DNA from: Tahibacter aquaticus
Lineage (GTDB): Bacteria > Pseudomonadota > Gammaproteobacteria > Xanthomonadales > Rhodanobacteraceae
Direction of reading: 5' to 3'
Assembly: GCF_004363655.1 (NCBI RefSeq)
Contig: NZ_SNZH01000020.1
Coordinates: forward strand, 81,776-145,775
DNA: 64,000 nucleotides
Shown here: piece by piece, positions 42,619-52,012 of the stretch
How the letters are laid out: every line of letters starts with the position of its first letter
Numbering within the stretch: position 1 is the first letter of the stretch
The notes under the pieces: generated by a model
Database searches by the model: none
What the model was told of the DNA's origin: nothing
The model's input: only the letters and a program-made list of their open reading frames with translations
Program-made: the position numbers and the translations under genes

Positions 42619-43086
42619 ATGAAAATAAGTCTCGTTTTCGCGCTCGCGTTGTTCTGCTCACCGGTTGGTGCCCAAACCGCATCACCGGATATCCCTGTAG
42701 CCACCGTTGCCGCTGTAAGCGGCGAGGTGATGCTGGCCCGGCACGCCCACATCGGACCTGCAGAACAGGGCGCTAGGCTCAGGCCCGGCGACCGTCTGAT
42801 GACCATGGACCGGTCGGATGTGCTCATCGCCTTTGCCGATGGGTGCAGCCAGCGGCTGGCGGACAATTCGCTATTGGCGATCCGCGAGACCTCTGGCTGC
42901 GGCCAGTCCTCCGGACAGCCGCGCTCGTTCCGGCAGGCCATCGGTGATCCCGGCGGCGGTGCAGCTAGCGAGCCCCGCATGAGTAACGGCCAGAAAACGG
43001 CGGTGACCGCGGCCATCCTGATCCCTTTGCTGTGGCTGCTGGACCATAACCGCGACGACAATGACCGCGAACCGGTCAGCCGCTGA
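42619..43086 (+). CDS. Small exported FecR-like protein
   Basis: 155 residues with a signal peptide (MKISLVFALALFCSPVGAQ). The middle is FecR-like: VAAVSGEVMLARHAHIGPAE, LRPGDRLMTMDRSDVLIAFA and DGCSQRLADNSLLAIRE. A hydrophobic segment near 127-140 and an acidic tail follow. FecR-domain proteins occur in many EPS loci, possibly as periplasmic sensors or structural parts. GCGGGAGGCCCGC precedes the ATG. A TACAAT hexamer at 42576-42581 in the 59-bp gap could be a -10 element of an internal promoter. Confidence 0.75.
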   Translation: MKISLVFALALFCSPVGAQTASPDIPVATVAAVSGEVMLARHAHIGPAEQGARLRPGDRLMTMDRSDVLIAFADGCSQRLADNSLLAIRETSGCGQSSGQPRSFRQAIGDPGGGAASEPRMSNGQKTAVTAAILIPLLWLLDHNRDDNDREPVSR

Positions 43087-43091
43087 TCCCA

Positions 43092-44540
43092 TTGACTGTC
43101 CCGTCGGCGGGTCGCTCAGGCAGCAGGGCATTCTCACGCGATGCCGCGCGCGTTGAAGCGTTGGAAATTGCCTGCTGGCTGCTTTTGACGATGGCCGCGA
43201 TGCTGGGCGGCCTGTCTTTTTTTTCCTGGCGCGACTGTGCGCTGGCGCTGCTGGCCGTGCCCGTGCTGGTGCTGGCGCTATGGCCGTTCCGGCACGTTCG
43301 CTCAGACATCCCAACGCGGCGGATGATTGCCTTGGTGCTGATTCTGAGCGCCCTGCCCCTGGCTTACCTGCTGCCCTTGCCGCTGGAGCTGGCAGCGCAT
43401 CTGCCGGGCCGAGCTGTACGCCTGCAGGCCGCTATCGGTGAGCTGGGGCCTGGCCAGTGGACTGCCGTGTCGCTTGCCGCAGACGACACCTGGCAGGCTT
43501 GGCTCAAGTTCATCCCGGGCCTGGCCCTGTTCCTCGCAGTGCTGCGCCTGACGACTCCACAGCAGAAACGCCTGCTCAGCCTGATCCTCGGCATCGTGCT
43601 GCTGCAATCGCTGTGGGGCTTGGCACAGCTGTCGAGCGGCCTGGACAGCTGGCTCGTTTTCTACGGCGCCGACGGGCAAAACCGGGCCAGCGGCGGCTTC
43701 GCCAACCGCAATCATTTCGCCAGCCTGCTGATCCTCGGCTTGCCTCTGCTGGCCGTTTTGGCCTGCAGCGGTAACTGGGGCTGGCAACGTCCTGCGCATG
43801 TGGGCTGGCGCACGCTGGGTGTGTTGGGATTTCTCCTGGTGACGGTGGCGCTGGTAGCTTCGCGCTCGCGCGCCGCCGCGGGCCTGCTGATCATCGAAGG
43901 CTGCCTCTTCAGCGCCTGGCTGCTGCGTCACCGGCGCGTATCGCCGGGACTGCTCATCGGCGGCAGTGCAGCGGCTCTGGCTCTCACTGTGATGCTGCTT
44001 TTTGCGCCGACCCAGCTGTTCAGCGGACTCGAACTGGGCAATGCCGACGGACGCTTGGGCATCCTGCAGCGGTCGCTGGCGGCGGCGCTGGATTTTTTTC
44101 CAATCGGCGCGGGCCCCGGTACCTTCGGCAGCCTCTTCCCGGGCTTCGACACCCGGGACACCTTGGACAAGGTATATGTCAACCATGCGCACAACGACGC
44201 GCTGGAACTGCTGTTCGAACTCGGGGCCGCCGGCATCGCGGTCTATCTCGCTGTGGTCGCGGCGATTTCACTGGGTTTCTGGCGCCATGCGGTGCGCCGC
44301 GGCGGCGATGCCGTGCAGTGGGCCTGCGCGTTGGGGCTGTTCGCGCTTCTGGTACACGGATGGGTGGACTACCCGGTGCGTGTGCCGCTGGTGGCCATGG
44401 TAGCGTTGACGTTTCTGGGCGTGATGCTCGGGCCGGCGTCGCCACCCCGCGCGCGCCGCGCCGGCACGCATGAATCGTCGACGGTCCGACCGGCGCAGCC
44501 GAGTCACCCATCATCGCGCGCCAGCCGAACCGTCACGTGA
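43092..44540 (+). CDS. Wzy/O-antigen-ligase-like polysaccharide polymerase
   Basis: 482 residues, probably starting at TTG 43092, with about twelve transmembrane helices. The large periplasmic loop has NRASGGFANRNHFASLLILGLPLL and NHAHNDALELLFELG near residue 363, both signatures of the O-antigen ligase/polymerase superfamily. Together with the Wzx-like flippase and Wzc it points to Wzx/Wzy-dependent assembly; it would polymerise lipid-linked repeat units in the periplasm. The stop overlaps the next gene as GTGA. Confidence 0.88.
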   Translation: MTVPSAGRSGSRAFSRDAARVEALEIACWLLLTMAAMLGGLSFFSWRDCALALLAVPVLVLALWPFRHVRSDIPTRRMIALVLILSALPLAYLLPLPLELAAHLPGRAVRLQAAIGELGPGQWTAVSLAADDTWQAWLKFIPGLALFLAVLRLTTPQQKRLLSLILGIVLLQSLWGLAQLSSGLDSWLVFYGADGQNRASGGFANRNHFASLLILGLPLLAVLACSGNWGWQRPAHVGWRTLGVLGFLLVTVALVASRSRAAAGLLIIEGCLFSAWLLRHRRVSPGLLIGGSAAALALTVMLLFAPTQLFSGLELGNADGRLGILQRSLAAALDFFPIGAGPGTFGSLFPGFDTRDTLDKVYVNHAHNDALELLFELGAAGIAVYLAVVAAISLGFWRHAVRRGGDAVQWACALGLFALLVHGWVDYPVRVPLVAMVALTFLGVMLGPASPPRARRAGTHESSTVRPAQPSHPSSRASRTVT

Positions 44541-45424
44541 TCCATTCGCGACTCAGGCTCGCATTGCCCGCCTACCTGCAGCGGCGCTTGCGCAATGCCT
44601 GCGCGAGCTGGTTGGCGCGCGCAGGCACCGCTAGCGCGGCAGCGCAGATCGCCTGCTTTCCGCGCGACTACATCGGCAGGCTCATCGTCGCGAACGGACT
44701 TTATGACGACCTAGTCCTGCGCTGTCTTTTTGAAAAGACCTTCGCTGGCCGTCTGCAAGCATTCCGCACCGGCACGGCGCTGGATGTCGGGGCCAACATC
44801 GGCAATCACAGCACCTGGTTCGCGCACTTTTTCAAGCAGGTGGTCGCCTTCGAGCCCAACCCAATCTGCGTGCGGCTGTTCGAAGCTAGCGTCCTGATGA
44901 ACAGGCTGCAGAACGTTACGCTGATAGCCCATGCGCTGAGTGATCACGACGGGGAGGCACTGTTGCACGCCAATCTGCACGGAAACCTGGGCGGCTCCAG
45001 TCTTTGCGAATCCGCCCAGGCCGGGGCCACGCAATCCTTTCCGGTCCGGCTTTTGCGCGGTGACGATGCATTGGCACAGGCGGCCGGCCTGCCGCCGGTG
45101 CGCCTCGTCAAGCTCGATGTCGAGGGATACGAACACGCGGCCCTGCGCGGACTCGAACACACCCTACGAAGCGACCGGCCGCTGGTAGTGTTCGAGAGCG
45201 CAGGCGCCCACGGGCCCGGCGGCAGCGTGTCGATCCTCGCTACGCTGCAGCGGCTGGGCTACCGGCACACCTATGTCGTGGAAAGCGATGCCGATCGGCG
45301 TTCCGGCCTCCTGCGACGGCTGCTGCAACGCATCGCGCGTGGCTACAGCCTCAACGTGGTGCATGTGGAGCAGCCGGAAGATCGTTTCCACAGCCACATC
45401 ATTGCGTCCGTCGATGCGCTCTGA
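44537..45424 (+). CDS. FkbM family methyltransferase (copy 1)
   Basis: 295 residues, GTG start overlapping the polymerase stop. The SAM-binding motif ALDVGANIGNHSTWFAHFF is followed by VVAFEPNPICVRLFEASVLMN and VRLVKLDVEGYEHAALRGLE, the FkbM-type core. FkbM proteins O-methylate sugars or other hydroxyls. It has a close paralogue at 47760 (shared order ACFPxDxIGxxIxxxGxYxDLxLR, then the same motifs). Together they suggest at least two methylations on the repeat unit. The basic C-terminal RRLLQRIARGYSLNVVHVE may associate with the membrane. Confidence 0.85.
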   Translation: MIHSRLRLALPAYLQRRLRNACASWLARAGTASAAAQIACFPRDYIGRLIVANGLYDDLVLRCLFEKTFAGRLQAFRTGTALDVGANIGNHSTWFAHFFKQVVAFEPNPICVRLFEASVLMNRLQNVTLIAHALSDHDGEALLHANLHGNLGGSSLCESAQAGATQSFPVRLLRGDDALAQAAGLPPVRLVKLDVEGYEHAALRGLEHTLRSDRPLVVFESAGAHGPGGSVSILATLQRLGYRHTYVVESDADRRSGLLRRLLQRIARGYSLNVVHVEQPEDRFHSHIIASVDAL

Positions 45425-45463
45425 TCGCATGCTCCTTCGTGGGATGTCGCCGCAGAGGGCGCC

Positions 45464-46945
45464 GTGAAACGCTTCGCCAAGGCAATCGCGCTTTTCTCCG
45501 CCGGCTCGGTCATCGGCACGCTCACGCAAGTGGCCAAGGGCAAGCTTGGCGCGGTCGTACTCGGCCCCGAAGGCACGGGCGTCATCAACCAGCTCACCAA
45601 TGCCTGGAACCTGCTCTATTCCGTCGCCGGCCTGGGCTTCTACAACGGCATCGTCCGTCGCATCGCCGAGGCCCGCAGCAAAGACGACCAGGAGGCGCTG
45701 GCGCTGCAATTATCGACGTCGCTGATCTTTCTCACGGTGGTCGCAGGTCTCGCCGCCGTGGTGAGCGCGGCACTGGCGCAGCCGATTTCCAACGCCCTGT
45801 TCGCCGATGGCGGGCAGCATGCCTCTCTGGTTGCCATCACCCTGATCAGCGTGCCCTTCGCGATCACGGCACAGACCTACCGGGGCCTGCTGAGCGGCTG
45901 CCAGCTGGTCAGGCCCATCGTCACTGCGCAGGTCATCTCCGACGTGCTGGGCCTCGTCCTTTTCGTGGTCCTGGTGCTGCGCCTGCACCTGTTCGGCGCG
46001 GCCCTAGCGTTCAGCGGACTGCAACTGCTGAAACTGGCGCTGCAGATCGCGACGGTGCGGCGCGCACTGCCCGGTACCGCGATCCTGCCCCGCGCCGCTG
46101 CATTCTCCTGGCGCGAAGTCGGTACGAATGCGGGATACGGCATCAACGGCCTGTTCATGGTGGCAGTGGGCGTGCTCACCATCGTCATCGTCTCGCGCTG
46201 GATCATCGCTGCGCGCGGGCTCGGCGACAACGGCATCTTTTCCGTGGCCTGGAAAGTCGCCAGCGTATACTTTGGAGCAATTTATGCTTCCGCCAGCAGC
46301 TTCTATTTCCCCAGTCTGGTGGCCTGCCGCGACGACGAGGATCTGCAAGCACGGGTCAACGAGGCGATCAGCCTGTACTTCTATCTGCTGCCACCGCTGA
46401 TCATCGCCCTCATGACGGCCGGCGAGGACCTGATGGTGCTGCTGTTCAGTCCCGAGTTCGCCCCGGCGGCGGGCCTGCTTCTCCTCATCCTGCCCGGCGA
46501 CCTGTTCCGCGTGCTGGCCGAGGCCATGGGCATGGCGTTCTTGGCGCGGCGCCGACTGCTTCCGTACACACTGACCTATGTGCTGTGGGCAGCCGCGTTC
46601 CTTGCATTGAGCTGGACAATGCTGCCGCGCTACGCACTCATCGGCGTGGCCGGCGCCTACCTGGCATCGCAGGTCATCAGCGCCGCGGCGGTATACTTGT
46701 GCGCGCGGCGCAGCTTTTCGTTCACGCTAACGTGGCCTGCGCTTCGGGCCCTGTGCGCGGGCGTCCTCGCCGCCGCCCTGGCGGCGGGCGCGCTGTCGGT
46801 GGCGCCGGCGCCACTGTGGCGCTATGCCCTGGGCGCGGCAGTGCTGGCGCTGTGGCTAGCGTTGGCCTGGACCGACCCGCGGTTTCGCGAGCTGGCGGCG
46901 CAGACCGTCGCCAACGTGCTGCGTCGCCGCGGCAGGCAGCCATGA
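45464..46945 (+). CDS. Wzx-type polysaccharide repeat-unit flippase
   Basis: 493 residues, GTG start, with about fourteen transmembrane helices (MVF/MOP-type). The N-terminus KRFAKAIALFSAGSVIGTLTQ and the LSPEFAPAAGLLLLILPGDLF segment are typical of O-antigen/PST flippases. It flips undecaprenyl-linked repeats to the periplasm for Wzy. It overlaps the following glycosyltransferase gene as ATGA. Confidence 0.88.
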   Translation: MKRFAKAIALFSAGSVIGTLTQVAKGKLGAVVLGPEGTGVINQLTNAWNLLYSVAGLGFYNGIVRRIAEARSKDDQEALALQLSTSLIFLTVVAGLAAVVSAALAQPISNALFADGGQHASLVAITLISVPFAITAQTYRGLLSGCQLVRPIVTAQVISDVLGLVLFVVLVLRLHLFGAALAFSGLQLLKLALQIATVRRALPGTAILPRAAAFSWREVGTNAGYGINGLFMVAVGVLTIVIVSRWIIAARGLGDNGIFSVAWKVASVYFGAIYASASSFYFPSLVACRDDEDLQARVNEAISLYFYLLPPLIIALMTAGEDLMVLLFSPEFAPAAGLLLLILPGDLFRVLAEAMGMAFLARRRLLPYTLTYVLWAAAFLALSWTMLPRYALIGVAGAYLASQVISAAAVYLCARRSFSFTLTWPALRALCAGVLAAALAAGALSVAPAPLWRYALGAAVLALWLALAWTDPRFRELAAQTVANVLRRRGRQP

Positions 46946-47763
46946 CGGCGCCGAAACTTGGCGTGCTGACCGCCAGCCACAATCGCCGCGACAGCCTGCA
47001 GCGGCTGCATCGCGCGCTGGCGCAACAGGACAGCGTGCTCGACTGGCTCCATGTGGTTGTCGACGACGCCTCCGATCCCCCCATCGCCGAAGCGGATATC
47101 GGCGCACAGCCGGGGCGCCTGGCGTTCCGGCGCAACCCGCGCAACCTCGGCCCGCTGATCACGCGCAACACGGCACTTGAGATCGCGCTGTCCCATGCTG
47201 TCGACCTCGTCGCATTCGTCGACGACGACGACACAGTCACTGCCGACTTCTTTTGCTATGTTAGGGACATGTGGATAAATCATCGAAACGTGGGCTGGTT
47301 TGTCAGCCGCTGCCGTTTCACGGGAAGCACCGTGCCCGGCTCCGCCGACTGGCCCGCCGCCGATGGCGTCTACGACTGGTATGACGACATGCAGATCCGA
47401 CGCCGTTTCGGCGCCGACGTGATGCATGTGATTTCCGCACAACGTCTGGCCGGCGTGCGCTTCTCGACCTGGGGCCGCTATCAGCGCGAGTGGACGTTCC
47501 TGGCCCGGCTGGCCAGGAGCGGGGGGTTCTACGCGAGCAACCGGATCACCAAGGAATCCAGCTATTCACCCGACGGGCTGACGCTACGCAGGCGCGGGCC
47601 GGCTCCCGATCTCGTCACCTGCGTGAGCTACGTGACAAAACCCGCCATCATCGCCCTGCATCGGCCTTTCTCATACACGGCCTGGCGCTCGCTGGCAAGG
47701 CAGTTGATCCGGTTTCCGCTGCGCCTCGCCTTGCTCGCGCTGCGGCGTCTGGGGCTGGCATGA
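46942..47763 (+). CDS. GT2-family (GT-A) glycosyltransferase
   Basis: 273 residues from the ATG at 46942; a much longer open frame upstream is a shadow of the flippase gene. GVLTASHNRRDSLQRLHRAL opens the GT-A nucleotide-binding fold; VVDDASDPP and the DDDD cluster in LVAFVDDDDTVT supply the DXD-type metal site. The C-terminal end is basic and probably membrane-associated (RQLIRFPLRLALLALRRLG). It adds one sugar of the repeat unit. Overlaps on both sides (ATGA) show tight coupling. Confidence 0.85.
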   Translation: MTAPKLGVLTASHNRRDSLQRLHRALAQQDSVLDWLHVVVDDASDPPIAEADIGAQPGRLAFRRNPRNLGPLITRNTALEIALSHAVDLVAFVDDDDTVTADFFCYVRDMWINHRNVGWFVSRCRFTGSTVPGSADWPAADGVYDWYDDMQIRRRFGADVMHVISAQRLAGVRFSTWGRYQREWTFLARLARSGGFYASNRITKESSYSPDGLTLRRRGPAPDLVTCVSYVTKPAIIALHRPFSYTAWRSLARQLIRFPLRLALLALRRLGLA

Positions 47764-48659
47764 CACGCGTGCTTCTCCGACTGCGGTCTATCGCGTATTT
47801 CTCCCGCCTGGCGAGAAGCGCCCTGGTCCGCCTGCTCGCGCGACGCCGCCGGCGCCTGGGCGCGGCGCGCATCGCTTGCTTCCCCGGCGACGACATCGGC
47901 GATCACGTCATCGCCCACGGATGGTACGAGGACTTGTTGCTGCGGGCGATCTTCGATCACTTCCTCGCCGCCGACGCGGATGCCTTCCGTAGCGGCGCAG
48001 TCCTAGATGTCGGCGCCAATATCGGCAACCATTCCCTGTGGCTCGCTCGGCGATTCGCGAAGGTCTACGCGTTCGAGCCCAATCCGGTCTGCATCAAGCT
48101 GTTCGAGGCGAACATGCTGATGAACAAAGTGGATAATGTCCGACTGTTTCCGCTGGGCCTCGGCAACAGCGCTGCGCCGATGACCTTCCATGCCAACCTG
48201 GAAGGCAACCTGGGCCGCTCGGGCGTGACGCAGAACCTCGCGGCCACGGCGAGCCGCAGCTTTCCGGTGGAGATGGACCGCGGCGATCGCATCCTCGCCA
48301 GAGAAGTGCCCGCCCCGTTGCCGGTCCTGCTGGTGAAACTGGATATCGAAGGCCACGAAATCCAGGCCCTAGCCGGCCTACAAGACACGTTGCGGCAGCA
48401 CCAGCCACTGGTGCTGTTCGAGACTCACCACGCGGGCGGCGCCGGCGGCAGCGACGCCATCGTCGATCTGCTGGGCCAGTGGGGATACGGCCATTTCTAC
48501 GTGCTGGAGCCGAATGCCTCGCCGTACCGGAACAGGCTGGCGAAACTGGCCTATCGCCTGACCCGAGGCTGGAATCTGGCCGTGCGTGCCGTGGCTCGTC
48601 CCGATGATCGCAGCCATGGCCTCGTCATCGCGTCGGTGCGGCCGCGATGCGCGTGCTGA
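47760..48659 (+). CDS. FkbM family methyltransferase (copy 2)
   Basis: 299 residues from ATG 47760. SAM motif VLDVGANIGNHSLWLARRF, then VYAFEPNPVCIKLFEANMLMN and VLLVKLDIEGHEIQALAGL. It parallels the copy at 44537 along its whole length, with the same N-terminal IACFPGDDIGDHVIAHGWYEDLLLRAIF layout, so the two are paralogues from a duplication. Its stop overlaps the next glycosyltransferase by 13 bases. Methylation target unknown. Confidence 0.85.
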   Translation: MTRVLLRLRSIAYFSRLARSALVRLLARRRRRLGAARIACFPGDDIGDHVIAHGWYEDLLLRAIFDHFLAADADAFRSGAVLDVGANIGNHSLWLARRFAKVYAFEPNPVCIKLFEANMLMNKVDNVRLFPLGLGNSAAPMTFHANLEGNLGRSGVTQNLAATASRSFPVEMDRGDRILAREVPAPLPVLLVKLDIEGHEIQALAGLQDTLRQHQPLVLFETHHAGGAGGSDAIVDLLGQWGYGHFYVLEPNASPYRNRLAKLAYRLTRGWNLAVRAVARPDDRSHGLVIASVRPRCAC

Positions 48660-49732
48660 TCCTCGCCAGGCACCCCAGCCGAGCGCTCGGCGGCATCGAA
48701 ATCCAGTGCGAGCTGACGGCGCGCCAGCTCGCGGCAATCGGCCACGAGGTGTGCTACGCCGCCGCGGGCGGAACCGCCGGGACGCCGCCGGCAACGTATA
48801 CCATCGACACCTGGACGCCCGGTGACGCTGCACAGACAGCCACGCTAATCGCCCGCGCGCGACCCGATGTCATCTATCTGCGGCACAACAAGGCCGGCCT
48901 GCGCGTCACAGCGCGCGCCGCCGCACGCGCCGGCGTGCCGCTGGTGTTCGCCGCTTCCAGCCTGCAGGACGTTAAGGCCTTCAGCTACCACGCCAAGCAC
49001 ACAGCTTGGACACCACGACGGCTGGCATCGGTGGCCTGGCAGTGTCTAAGGAGCCGCTGGAACTGGAGCGGATTCCGCTGGGTATCCGCGGCCGTCTCGC
49101 TCAACGCGGACTACACGGATCGCCTGCCCGTGCAACTGCGCTGCCACATTCCGGATTCGATGGAAGCAACGCCGCTGCCATTCCGCTGGCAGCGCCGTTT
49201 TGTCGCGTGGGTGGCGCAGATCAAGGACTACAAGAACCCGGGCGCCTACGTCGAACTGGCGCGGCGCTGCGCCGATCTGGACATCGATTTCCTGATGATC
49301 GGGGAAGTGGTGAGTCCCCGTTATCGCTGGGTCGCGCGCGGTGTGGACCTGCCGGCCAACTTTCACTACCTCGGCGCCAGGACACCGGCCGAGGTCAACG
49401 GCGTGCTGGCCGCGGCCTCGGCCCTGGTCCACACCTGCGATCCGGAAGGATTCGGCAACAACTTCATCCAGGCCTGGCTGCAGGGTACGCCGACCCTGTC
49501 GCTGTATTTTGATCCGGGTGGCACGATTGCGCGCGAGCGCCTCGGCAGCGTGCCCGGCGACCTGCCGGGGCTGGAACGTGATCTGCGCAACCTGCTGGCC
49601 GAGGAAGACACGAGGGCACAGATGGGCGAGCGCGCGCAGAACTACGCTCGAATGCATCACGATCCCGCTGCCAATGCGCGCCGGCTGGCGGAATTCTTCG
49701 AGAACGTCGTCGGCCGGGCAGGAGCACGGTGA
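48647..49732 (+). CDS. GT4-family (GT-B) glycosyltransferase
   Basis: 361 residues. N-terminal MRVLILARHPSRALGGIEIQ and the C-terminal Glycos_transf_1 domain (FVAWVAQIKDYKNPGAYVEL; FHYLGARTPAEVNGVLAAA; VHTCDPEGFGNNFIQAWLQGTPT with the E-x7-E-type motif) define a retaining GT-B enzyme. It overlaps the methyltransferase gene by 13 bases and the next glycosyltransferase by 4. Confidence 0.85.
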   Translation: MRVLILARHPSRALGGIEIQCELTARQLAAIGHEVCYAAAGGTAGTPPATYTIDTWTPGDAAQTATLIARARPDVIYLRHNKAGLRVTARAAARAGVPLVFAASSLQDVKAFSYHAKHTAWTPRRLASVAWQCLRSRWNWSGFRWVSAAVSLNADYTDRLPVQLRCHIPDSMEATPLPFRWQRRFVAWVAQIKDYKNPGAYVELARRCADLDIDFLMIGEVVSPRYRWVARGVDLPANFHYLGARTPAEVNGVLAAASALVHTCDPEGFGNNFIQAWLQGTPTLSLYFDPGGTIARERLGSVPGDLPGLERDLRNLLAEEDTRAQMGERAQNYARMHHDPAANARRLAEFFENVVGRAGAR

Positions 49733-50817
49733 ACGTTCTCTTTCTCACCAAGTATCCGATCGAAGGCGCAAGCAGCCGCTATCGCGTCTACCAGTATCTT
49801 CCCTACCTGGATGCGGCGGGGATCGCCTACCGCGTGCAGCCGTTCATGGCGACGGGTATGTACCGCGCCGTCAACCGCAGGGGCGGCGCGCCCCTGAAGG
49901 CCCTGCACACCGCCTGGGCAACCGTGCGCCGCGTGGCCGCCGCCCTTAGCGCGGGCAGCTACGATCTCGTCTTCCTGCAGCGCGAATGCCTGCCGTTCGG
50001 CGCGCCCTGGCTGGAGCGCGCTCTGCACCGGCGCGGCGTTCCGCTGATCTTCGACTACGACGACGCGCTGTTCCTGTTCAAGCCAAACCCGCACACACCG
50101 CTGGCCGATGCATTCAAGCGGCCGCACCGCCTCCTGGAAATCTTCCGTCTGGCCGATTGCGTGCTGGCCGGCAACGAGTGGCTGCGCGCGCGCGCAGGCG
50201 AACATTGCGCCGATGCGCGCACCTTCCACGTGGCTGAGGATCTGCAGCGCCATACGCCGCGCACGACGCCCCGTGACCGGTCGTCGGTGGTGCTCGGTTG
50301 GCTGGGTTCTCCCAGCACGGAAAAATACCTCGACCTCATCCGCGAGCCATTGCGTGCGCTGAGCCGCAAGCACGCGGGACTGCGGCTGCGGATCGTCGGT
50401 GGCGGACGCTTCGCCGATGCGCAGATTGCCGTCGAGCACGTGCCGTGGGATCTCGATACCGAACTCGCGCAACTGCACGACTTCGACATCGGCCTGATGC
50501 CCCTGCCGCTGGAGGAATGGTCGTTGGGAAAATCCGGCGGCAAAGCACGCACGTACATGGCGATGGGGCTGCCGGCTGTCTGCACCGGCATCGGCTTCAA
50601 CTGCGAGCTGATCCGCGACGGCGAAACCGGGTTCCTGGTGCGCGAATCGCAGGACTGGCATCAGGTCCTTGAGCGTCTGATCGAAAGCCCGGGGCTGCGA
50701 AAGCGCGTGGGTACGGCCGCGCGGCAGGCGGTGGAAGAGCGCTTCTCGCTGCAGCAGCAAGGTCCCCGGTTTGTCGAAATCCTGCGCGAGGTGGCGGCCC
50801 GTGGCAGAAGTCATTGA
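49729..50817 (+). CDS. GT4-like glycosyltransferase
   Basis: 362 residues, GTG start. MNVLFLTKYPIEGASSRYRV opens the protein; PLIFDYDDALFLFKPNPHTP and VVLGWLGSPSTEKYLDLIRE follow, and the C-terminal FDIGLMPLPLEEWSLGKSGGKARTYMAMGLPAV is the donor-binding region. The SSRYRV start and YDDA motif match a subgroup of GT4 enzymes common in EPS loci. It overlaps the next gene by 17 bases if the GTG at 50801 is that gene's start. Confidence 0.82.
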   Translation: MNVLFLTKYPIEGASSRYRVYQYLPYLDAAGIAYRVQPFMATGMYRAVNRRGGAPLKALHTAWATVRRVAAALSAGSYDLVFLQRECLPFGAPWLERALHRRGVPLIFDYDDALFLFKPNPHTPLADAFKRPHRLLEIFRLADCVLAGNEWLRARAGEHCADARTFHVAEDLQRHTPRTTPRDRSSVVLGWLGSPSTEKYLDLIREPLRALSRKHAGLRLRIVGGGRFADAQIAVEHVPWDLDTELAQLHDFDIGLMPLPLEEWSLGKSGGKARTYMAMGLPAVCTGIGFNCELIRDGETGFLVRESQDWHQVLERLIESPGLRKRVGTAARQAVEERFSLQQQGPRFVEILREVAARGRSH

Positions 50818-52012
50818 CGTTCTATACATCTCGTACAACGGCATCGACGAGCCGCTGGTGCATTCCCAGGTGCTGAACTATCTGCGCTGCCTGTCGCAGC
50901 GCGGATACCGCTTTACCCTGCTGACATTCGAGCGCCCGGCAGCCGCGACAACGGACAGCGCGGCAACGCGCGCGCACCTTGCCGCACTCGGCATAGCCTG
51001 GCATGGAGTGGCCGCCCATCGCGGCTGGGGCGCACTGTCCTCGCTGCGGGATGTCCTGACGGGTATGGCCGCCGCGCGGCATCTGCTGCACACCCAACCG
51101 ATGCACTTGGTGCATGCGCGCAGCTTCATTCCGGCGCTGATCGCCTGGCGGCTCGCGCGTCGAACCGGCCTGCCCTTCGTTAACGATCTGCGCGGCTTCT
51201 GGGTCGATGAAAAAGTCTATCGAGGCCGCCTGCGCGAAGGCGGCCTCGTATACCGCCTGGCCAAGCAGCTGGAAGGACGGGTACTGCGCGCCAGCGGCGC
51301 CATCATTTCCCTCAGCGACCGTGGTTCGCGCGCGCTGCGCGATTTCGCGATATGGCACGGTCGCTCACTGCCGCCCATGGCGACGATCCCGACCTGCGTC
51401 GACACGGATCGCTTCGTCCCAGGCGTACGCGCGCCTGCGCCGCAGCGGGTATTTGGCTATGTCGGTTCGCTCAGCGCCGAATACCTGCCCGAACAGATCG
51501 TAGGCTATTTCGCCAAAGCGCTGGCGCGGTTTCCGGGCAGCTGCTTGCAGCTCATATCACGCAGCAACGCAGCGCCCATCCTGGCGTTGGCGGCGCAACA
51601 CGGACTACCGCCGGACAGCATCCGGCTGGTTGCTTTGCGGCCGGAACAGGTGCCGGCGGAGATCGTGCGCTTCGACGTGGCGCTTTCCTTCATCCGTCCG
51701 CATTTTTCCAAATTGGCCAGTTGTCCCACCAAGGTCGGCGAGTACCTTGCCGCCGGTGTTCCCGTGGTGGGCAATGCCGGCATCGGCGACATGGACGGAC
51801 TGCTCGGGGACGGCCGCGTGGGGTTCCTCCTGCGCGACTTCGACGCCGGCAGCATCGAGGATTCGTTCCGCCACCTGCAGTCGCTGTGGGACGATGCCGG
51901 TCTTGGGATGCGCTGCCGCGCCGTCGCGCTGGCGCAATTCTCGCTGCGCGAAGGTGTGGATCGCTACGACAATACCTATCGCATGCTGCTCGCACAGGAC
52001 CAGCGGCCATGA
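50801..52012 (+). CDS. GT4-family glycosyltransferase
   Basis: 403 residues from GTG 50801, which has GAGGTGG 7 bases upstream; an alternative start at 50771 lies deeper in the previous gene. MAEVIDVLYISYNGIDEPLVH opens the acceptor-binding half; VHARSFIPALIAWRLARRTGLPFVNDLRGFW and IPTCVDTDRFVPG mark the middle; the C-terminal region VALSFIRPHFSKLASCPTKVGEYLAAGVPVVGN has the donor-binding motif. Its stop overlaps the next gene as ATGA. Confidence 0.85.
   Translation: MAEVIDVLYISYNGIDEPLVHSQVLNYLRCLSQRGYRFTLLTFERPAAATTDSAATRAHLAALGIAWHGVAAHRGWGALSSLRDVLTGMAAARHLLHTQPMHLVHARSFIPALIAWRLARRTGLPFVNDLRGFWVDEKVYRGRLREGGLVYRLAKQLEGRVLRASGAIISLSDRGSRALRDFAIWHGRSLPPMATIPTCVDTDRFVPGVRAPAPQRVFGYVGSLSAEYLPEQIVGYFAKALARFPGSCLQLISRSNAAPILALAAQHGLPPDSIRLVALRPEQVPAEIVRFDVALSFIRPHFSKLASCPTKVGEYLAAGVPVVGNAGIGDMDGLLGDGRVGFLLRDFDAGSIEDSFRHLQSLWDDAGLGMRCRAVALAQFSLREGVDRYDNTYRMLLAQDQRP

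Noticed and set aside
45439..46941. 774-codon frame starting before the GT2 gene
   Set aside because: The first 500 codons overlap the flippase gene in another frame and read as Arg/Gly-rich noise; the true start is the ATG at 46942.
51352..52008. Upstream extension of the GT-C-like protein frame
   Set aside because: Shadow of the preceding glycosyltransferase; real start overlaps its stop at 52009.
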